DNA from: VXYL01 sp965116935
GTDB lineage: Bacteria > Pseudomonadota > Gammaproteobacteria > Pseudomonadales > Azotimanducaceae
Length of the DNA stretch: 64,000 nucleotides
Direction: 5' to 3'
Assembly (NCBI GenBank): GCA_965116935.1
Contig: OZ220737.1
Location: 4,216,001 to 4,280,000, forward strand
Made by a program: the position numbers and the translations under genes. Shown here in pieces: positions 59,037 to 64,000 of the stretch. The notes under the pieces were generated by a model. The model was not told where the DNA came from. It was given only the letters and a program-made list of their open reading frames with translations, and did no database searches. How positions within the stretch are numbered: position 1 is the first letter of the stretch; each line of letters starts with the position of its first letter.

Positions 59037-59068
59037 GGCCCTTGGGAGGGAAGGCATCCCTCCAAGAG
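59037..59068 (+). terminator. Hairpin of the repeat family after the ATPase
   Basis: Repeat arm (GGCCCTTGGGAGGG) pairs with the following CCCTCCAAG to give a near-perfect stem with one bulge, 11 bp after the ATPase stop. It could end that transcript before the acyl-CoA dehydrogenase. Confidence 0.45.
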
Positions 59069-59096
59069 TGGGACGCGGTCCGCCTATAATCGCAAC

Positions 59097-60692
59097 ATGG
59101 ACGCAGCAAGAGACGCAGTCGGGCGTGCGGGCCAGTTGGTAGAGGACGCTGCACGACACCTCGCTGGGGCCGATCCCGACGCCGTGCAGATGGAGGTTTT
59201 CGATCTTGCGCTGTCTCATGCAGAACTTGCCGGCGCTCAGGAGTTTCTGCGCTACGCCGGCTTGGATGCGCCCCCGGCCGAAGCGGCCTTCAAGCGCGGA
59301 CTCGCGGAGCTTTTCTGTGCCGATGCCGTGAACGGCCTGCACCAGCGGCTGCGAGCCCGTCCGGCGGCCTTTGGCCTGACAGCGGCAACTCTAGGCGATG
59401 CGCACCTCGATTTCACCGCCCGGGCACTGGACCCTGCTGCGCTAGTGCAGCTCGGCGAGGTGGTGCGGGAACGCCAAGGGCGGTTGCCGGCCGACAATCT
59501 CGACAACGAGAAGGCCATCATGCGCGACACGTTCCGCCAGTTCGCGGACGAACGAGTGGCGCCGTTGGCGGAGGCCATCCACCGCAAGGATTTGACCATT
59601 CCGGAAAGCATAATCAACGGCTTGCGAGAGCTTGGTTGCTTCGGCCTGTCGGTGCCGGAACGCTACGGCGGCCTCAAGCCAGACGACCACGAAGACAGCC
59701 TCGGCATGGTGGTGGTCACCGAAGAGCTGTCGCGCGGGTCGCTCGGTGCCGCCGGCAGCCTGATCACGCGCCCGGAGATCATGGCGCGAGCGTTGCTGGA
59801 GGGCGGCACCGAGGCACAACGGTCGCGTTGGTTGCCGGGTCTTGCCGCTGGCGATCCACTCTGCGCGATTTCGGTAACGGAGCCCGGTACGGGGTCGGAT
59901 GTCGCTTCGGTCGCGCTTCGTGCCACTCGGGCCGAAGACGGCTGGCGCCTGAACGGCAGCAAGACGTGGTGTACGTTCGCCGGCATGGCCGGCGCAATCC
60001 TCGTGCTGGCGCGCACCGATCCGGATGTTCGCCCTCGGCATCGTGGCCTGTCGCTGTTCGTCGTCGAAAAGCCAGGCACCGACGGCCACGATTTCACCGT
60101 CGAGAGCGGTGGTGGCCGCATGACCGGTCGCGCCATTCCCACCATCGGCTATCGCGGCATGCACTCGTTCGAGATGGCCTATGACGATTTCCTCGTGCCC
60201 GACGACGCGCTTGTGGGCGAAGAGGGCGGCCGGGGCAAGGGCTTCTACTACACCATGCGCGGCTTCTCCGGCGGCCGCCTGCAAACCGCCGCCCGCGCCT
60301 CGGGCCTCATGCGCGCCGCCTTCGAGAAGGCACTGACCTACGCAGAAGACCGAGAGGTATTTGACCGACCGGTGGCTTCCTACCCGCTCACGTTGCAAAA
60401 GCTCGCCCGCATGGCCGCCAACATCGTCGCCTGCCAGCAGTTCACCTACGCCGCTGCCCGCGCCATGGACGCCGGCGACGGCCAACTCGAAGCAAGTCTT
60501 GTAAAGCTCCTCTCCTGTCGAGCCGCCGAATGGCTAACCCGCGAAGCTCTGCAAATCCACGGCGGCATGGGCTACGCCGAAGAGTCTGACGTGAGCCGCT
60601 ACTTCGCGGATGCCCGCGTGCTGTCGATCTTCGAGGGAGCGGAGGAAACGCTGGCGCTGAAGGTGGTTGGAAGGACCCTTCTTGGCGCATAG
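59097..60692 (+). CDS. Acyl-CoA dehydrogenase with N-terminal extension
   Basis: 531 aa, longer than the usual 380-400. The first about 140 residues are a helical extension (RDAVGRAGQLVEDAARHLAGADPDAVQM... ELAGAQEFLRYAGLDAPPAEAAFKRGL) of unknown role. The dehydrogenase part follows: SVTEPGTGSDVASVALRATRAEDGWRLNGSKTWCTFAG, FVVEKPGTDGHDF, YAEDREVFDRPVASYPLTLQKLARMAANI and LQIHGGMGYAEESDVSRYFADARVLSIFEGAEET. FAD-linked alpha,beta-dehydrogenation of an acyl-CoA; chain length cannot be told. Confidence 0.9.
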   Translation: MDAARDAVGRAGQLVEDAARHLAGADPDAVQMEVFDLALSHAELAGAQEFLRYAGLDAPPAEAAFKRGLAELFCADAVNGLHQRLRARPAAFGLTAATLGDAHLDFTARALDPAALVQLGEVVRERQGRLPADNLDNEKAIMRDTFRQFADERVAPLAEAIHRKDLTIPESIINGLRELGCFGLSVPERYGGLKPDDHEDSLGMVVVTEELSRGSLGAAGSLITRPEIMARALLEGGTEAQRSRWLPGLAAGDPLCAISVTEPGTGSDVASVALRATRAEDGWRLNGSKTWCTFAGMAGAILVLARTDPDVRPRHRGLSLFVVEKPGTDGHDFTVESGGGRMTGRAIPTIGYRGMHSFEMAYDDFLVPDDALVGEEGGRGKGFYYTMRGFSGGRLQTAARASGLMRAAFEKALTYAEDREVFDRPVASYPLTLQKLARMAANIVACQQFTYAAARAMDAGDGQLEASLVKLLSCRAAEWLTREALQIHGGMGYAEESDVSRYFADARVLSIFEGAEETLALKVVGRTLLGA

Positions 60693-60732
60693 GGCGGACA
60701 GCATCAACGGCTTGATACGGGAGGGCAAGGAC

Positions 60733-61518
60733 GTGACGAAGGGGATCAAAATCGAGTGGCACTACCCAGGAACGAAGAGGATCTCAGAAATCGAGCATCT
60801 ATACGGCATCAATGTCGAGAACCTAGCGGAAGTCCCAGCCATAAACGCCGTGCCGAGCTATTGGCCCAATGAGTGCCCCGATAAGGACAAGGTTGTCGAG
60901 TACAACGTCGAGGTTGATCGCGAGTGGCGTGGTAAGCGGGAGTTGCGTCTCTCTGTGCATTATGACCCATTACGGAATCCCGAGCTGAGCGAGCATCCGG
61001 AACTGAACTGGGGTACCAACAAGATCATCCTTCACCAAGGCAAGCGAGAAGGCCAATGCAAGTGGTTGCCAGACGGCGATTCGACGGCCTTCACAATCGC
61101 TTGGGAGGCATTCGACCTTGAGGCAAGCCATGGACGGCCCCGCACGAAGTATTACGGGTCACAGCGAGAAGCACGCTTTCGCAGAATGATCCTCGCCAGC
61201 GATTGCCGCCGTTGCGTTCTCACATCCGAGGACACGCCGTATGCGCTGGAGGCTGCACACCTGATTCCCGCGAAAGTGGGAGAGAACGACGAGCCATCCA
61301 ATGGTGTCGCCCTCCGAGCCGACCTCCACCGACTGTTCGACGCTGGTGCCTTCACCTTCGACGAAGACGGCACGGTCAGGATTGCCGACACCGAAGGGCG
61401 GCGACCATCTCGAGCGTATCGCGAACTGCTTCGAGGCAAGAAGCTCCCGCAGCCGGCATTTGACCGAGTGCGGGCGACGCTGGCGCTTCGAGGATTTCGA
61501 GAAAGGCAACTCGCCTAG
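60733..61518 (+). CDS. HNH endonuclease-domain protein
   Basis: 261 aa from GTG 60733 with GGGAGGGCAAGGA upstream; an ATG at 60667 overlapping the dehydrogenase end is the alternative. The C-terminal HNH core is CRRCVLTSEDTPYALEAAHLIPAKVGENDEPSNGVALRADLHRLFDAGAFTFDEDG: zinc Cys pair, AAHL His, and N..AL..DLH. The N-terminal 140 residues are not recognised. It resembles HNH_2 restriction-like enzymes. It is downstream of a metabolic gene, which looks like an accessory insertion. Confidence 0.75.
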   Translation: MTKGIKIEWHYPGTKRISEIEHLYGINVENLAEVPAINAVPSYWPNECPDKDKVVEYNVEVDREWRGKRELRLSVHYDPLRNPELSEHPELNWGTNKIILHQGKREGQCKWLPDGDSTAFTIAWEAFDLEASHGRPRTKYYGSQREARFRRMILASDCRRCVLTSEDTPYALEAAHLIPAKVGENDEPSNGVALRADLHRLFDAGAFTFDEDGTVRIADTEGRRPSRAYRELLRGKKLPQPAFDRVRATLALRGFRERQLA

Positions 61519-61606
61519 CTCGCGGCATGTCGGGCTTCACCGCAGTCCAGCCTGCTGCGTTGCCAGCTTCCTTGTCGGCTGTTGCCGCGCCCCGAAGGGC
61601 CCGTTG

Positions 61607-61628
61607 GCAGTTCGCGAGCGCGAACTGC
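61607..61628. terminator. 9-bp stem hairpin after HNH gene
   Basis: GCAGTTCGC (61607-61615) pairs with GCGAACTGC (61620-61628) over GAGC, in a region (61519-61698) without genes. It is terminator-like and similar in build to the hairpin near 46130. Confidence 0.45.
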
Positions 61629-61698
61629 TGGCCACGAACCGCGTGATCGCTGGCTGATGGGTAGAATGAGACCACGGCGCAGGAAATCTGGACTGTCC

Positions 61699-61791
61699 AT
61701 GCCTTTCAACGAGGAACTGGCCGGCGACCTTGCGTTTCGCACCGGCGATAGGGACCACACCCGGTATTTCTGTGGCCGTGCCGAGGAGCTA
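61699..61791 (+). pseudogene. N-terminal stub of AAA ATPase (disrupted by IS630 remnant)
   Basis: ATG 61699 opens MPFNEELAGDLAFRTGDR, and shortly after comes YFCGRAEEL, matching the F-x-GR-x-x-E start of the ATPase at 57755. It then runs into insertion-element sequence at a TA. The other part resumes at about 62736. Confidence 0.6.
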
Positions 61792-62735
61792 GTAGTTCGT
61801 TCCTCCTAAACATTTACATCTTGGGCGATGTCGAGGTCGGAGAACTTCCAGCGGAACTGTACCGGCGCGTCGTTCATCTCGTCGATGCCCTGACGGATGC
61901 GCGCCTTGAGTTCCTCGACCGAGGTCACACGGATGTGGCGAAGGAAGGTGCGCGCCATCTTCGAGAAGGCGCATTCGATCGGATTGAGCCAGGAACCGTG
62001 CCTGGGCGTGTGGACATGGACGAAACGTCCCGGTCGCGTTGCCAGACAGGCCATGGTCTCGCGCGAGATGTGGGCGGAGTGGTTGTCGAGGATCAGCCGG
62101 ATGACCGCCTCGGGCGGGTAGTGCTCGTCGAGCCTCTTGAGCAGGGCGATGAACTCGCGGCTGCGATGCCGGGACTCGACGTTGGCCAGGATGTGCCCGG
62201 TGTGCAGGTCGAGTGCCGCCAGGATCGAGACCGTGCCGTGGCGCACGTATTCGTGATCCCTCGACAGCGTCGGCTGCTGCCCCGGCACCGGCGGCAAGTC
62301 CGGGGCGGTGTTGCCAATGGCTTGCACCCCGGGCTTCTCGTCCACCGACAGCGTGAACATCGGTCGCGCCGTCCCCGCCGGGTCAGGCGTCGAGAGGTGC
62401 ACCTCGCGGCAGACCATCAGCACATCGCGCATCTTGCTGTCGAACTCCGGATCGCGACGCTCCAGGCAGTGGCGTACCCGGTGCGGCTTGAGTTCCTCCT
62501 CCTTGAGCAGCCGCCACACCGACGTCTTGCCGACGGTCGCAAGACGCGGATGCCCCGCCGCCTGAGCCGCCCCCTGCAGATGCTTCGTCAGCGCCGACAG
62601 CGTCCACAGCTCGGCCGCCAACCCCAGCGCCTTGGGCCGCTGGCACGCAATGCCGATCGCCCACGCCTTGGCGTCCGGCAGGATCTCCGGTTCTCGCGGG
62701 CGGTGGAAGCGATCCTTGAGTCCCGTTCGCGCGCC
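61791..62735 (-). mobile_element. IS630-family insertion remnant
   Basis: Covers the transposase gene and its left end (GGAGGAACGAACTA, 61794-61807 in reverse). It lies inside an AAA ATPase gene at a TA site. The right terminal repeat is not visible, and the N-terminus of the transposase is incomplete, so the right end and part of the host gene seem deleted. Confidence 0.7.
61806..62621 (-). CDS. IS630-family transposase, N-terminally truncated
   Basis: 271 aa from the start at 62621; the same frame continues upstream through TGLKDRFHRPREPEILPDAK, which is IS630-like, to about 62730 without an obvious start. DDE residues are visible: LSVDEKPGVQAI (D1), LILDNHSAH (D2) and NPIECAFSK (E). The N-terminal HTH found in full-length relatives is missing. 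Confidence 0.85.
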   Translation of the reverse strand: MAAELWTLSALTKHLQGAAQAAGHPRLATVGKTSVWRLLKEEELKPHRVRHCLERRDPEFDSKMRDVLMVCREVHLSTPDPAGTARPMFTLSVDEKPGVQAIGNTAPDLPPVPGQQPTLSRDHEYVRHGTVSILAALDLHTGHILANVESRHRSREFIALLKRLDEHYPPEAVIRLILDNHSAHISRETMACLATRPGRFVHVHTPRHGSWLNPIECAFSKMARTFLRHIRVTSVEELKARIRQGIDEMNDAPVQFRWKFSDLDIAQDVNV

Positions 62736-63667
62736 CGGCTCGCAACAAGTACCTGCGCTCGGACGCGTCCCTGCAGGAGGGCGTTCTGGAAGCGGCCTTG
62801 AAGGTGCAGGGCGTGAGGGCCGACGTGGGTGGCGGACTCAGCACCGGGTTGAAGACGGTGGCCGAAATGCTCCGAGCCAAAACGTCTAGTGAGGCGGTGG
62901 AAGAATGGCGTCGGGAGCGCGCCATCGATGGGCTCACCGTGGTGCTGCAAGTGGACGAGGCGCAGAACCTTGATGCCGAGCCCCTGAAGGTTCTTGCGGA
63001 GCTGCATGCGTACGGTTTGGAAGGGGTCAGGTCAGTCGTTCTGGCCGCCGGGCTCGCACATGCGAAGGATGTGCTGACAGGAGGCGGGATATCTCGCACC
63101 GCGCACAACGCCGACGTCGACATGGGCTTGCTGGCGCGGGAGGAATGCGTCGCGTCCACGCGGATGATGCTCGATGACCTCGGCGCCCACGGCACGGACT
63201 TGGAGCGCGTTTCGGCCGCAAGGCGCGTAGCGGAGTTCGCTCTCGGATGGCCCCAGCACCTGTTTCGGGCCCAGCAAGCGCTTTGCCGAGGCCTGTTGGA
63301 CTCGGGAGGCGTCATCTGCGACATTGACATGCGCGCTGTGGAACGACATAGCAGCCAAGCGAGGACCGACTACTACAACGACCGCCTCCGCGGGCGGCAG
63401 GAGCTTGAGCGCAGTCCGGACGTGAACTATCGGGTCATCGTGGACGTGGCAAGGGAGCGGCCTACGCGGGAGTCGGAACTCCACCGGATCTGCAAGCGCC
63501 GAATCGACGAAGACGAGAGGAAGCACGAACCGCTCGTCAAGACCAATCCTGTCGCGTACGCAACGGCCCTCGTCGAAAAGGGAGTGGTGTGCCGTACCCA
63601 GGACGGATACGCGTCTCCCATCCCGTTGATGGTCATGTGGGCGCTGGAGAAGATCACCGGGGAGTGA
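62736..63667 (+). pseudogene. C-terminal part of AAA ATPase broken by IS630
   Basis: From RNKYLRSDASLQEGVLEAAL at about 62736 the frame continues to the stop at 63667. It keeps a Walker B-like VVLQVDEAQNLD and the shared GWPQHLFRAQQALCRGLL segment, but the Walker A region that would link it to the stub at 61699 is gone. An internal ATG at 62798 could allow a truncated product. It is a paralogue of the intact ATPase at 57755. Confidence 0.7.
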
Positions 63668-64000
63668 GGCTTTCCAACGCTTGCGCCGCCGAAATCTCGG
63701 TGACAGTCGGAGATTCGACACAGCGGCCATAACTGCGCATTGTTGAAGCAAAAAACGGCGACCCCGGCGATGCGGTGGGGTTGCGCCGGTGCGCGTTGTC
63801 CGAAAGGTGTCGCGTGCAAGAGTCTTGATGGGTGACCGCTGGGCCTTGCCATAGATAACACTCGCAAAGGCCCCAGCATTGTGGTTCAGCGAGCATATAC
63901 GCTAGAGGGTCTGATGGGCGCGCTAGACGCTTGACGCGTCACTGACGAAGCATCATGATGCGCCAAGAGCGTAATGTGGAGCAGGGGCCATGAGAACCAC
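63668..64000. other. Window end, no gene recognised
   Basis: About 330 bp after the ATPase fragment. Minus-strand frames are short and shadow-like; no domain or signal seen. Confidence 0.4.

Overview
The window looks like a GC-rich chromosome of an uncultured, probably marine or host-associated gammaproteobacterium. This is inferred from the gene set: an HvfABC-type copper RiPP operon, a 'dedicated sortase' two-component pair, HemF, a TRAP and a tripartite tricarboxylate transporter, class III CoA-transferase, and many integrases. No tRNA, rRNA or CRISPR array was seen, so the placement is not firm.

Layout. (1) 0-9.6 kb is accessory DNA: two unrelated tyrosine recombinases (692-1600, 8072-9244) bracket a frameshifted TetR regulator, large exported proteins of unknown role and a 98-residue exported peptide. 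Three copies of one TetR-like half-site tie the regulator to the peptide. (2) 9.7-16.5 kb is more core-like: hvfA-hvfB-hvfC (RiPP precursor with three EGKCG motifs, MNIO/DUF692 enzyme, DUF2063 partner), a metallo-beta-lactamase-fold hydrolase, the sortase-type response regulator and histidine kinase, and a NadR-like kinase. (3) 16.5-36.9 kb is a second accessory island. It opens with a P4-type integrase and a four-gene minus-strand operon: a roughly 1960-residue FG-GAP/c-haem protein, a DUF2235 hydrolase, a membrane protein and a Tat-exported DUF1501 protein. A NERD nuclease-like protein, a GC-rich untranslated stretch, and a nested set of three integrase copies follow. Between the integrase pieces lie an XRE regulator and an LRAT-like protein, both with C-terminal membrane anchors. 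Next come two tiny membrane proteins, an array of eight hairpins and a Cys-rich zinc-binding protein. (4) 37-61.5 kb is metabolic and transport DNA: an NCS2 permease fused to an RsbW-like domain, YciI, a TRAP system, a phosphotransferase, a vWA protein, a sirtuin, a DsbA-family isomerase, nucleoside kinase and transporter, threonine aldolase, ExbD, TctABC, an SMP-30 lactonase, a BON lipoprotein, HemF, a CoA-transferase, an AAA ATPase, an acyl-CoA dehydrogenase and an HNH nuclease. (5) 61.5-64 kb holds a second copy of the AAA ATPase family, broken by an IS630 remnant.

Several dispersed inverted-repeat elements sit between genes. They recur at 15.1/36.9 kb, 39.2/49.2/57.6/59.0 kb and 36.7/43.2 kb; one appears to supply the ribosome binding site of the vWA gene.

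Most promising leads: the HvfABC operon, the DUF2235/DUF1501/giant-protein operon, the XRE-LRAT membrane cassette nested in an integrase, the hairpin array ahead of two tiny membrane proteins, and the TetR operator set.
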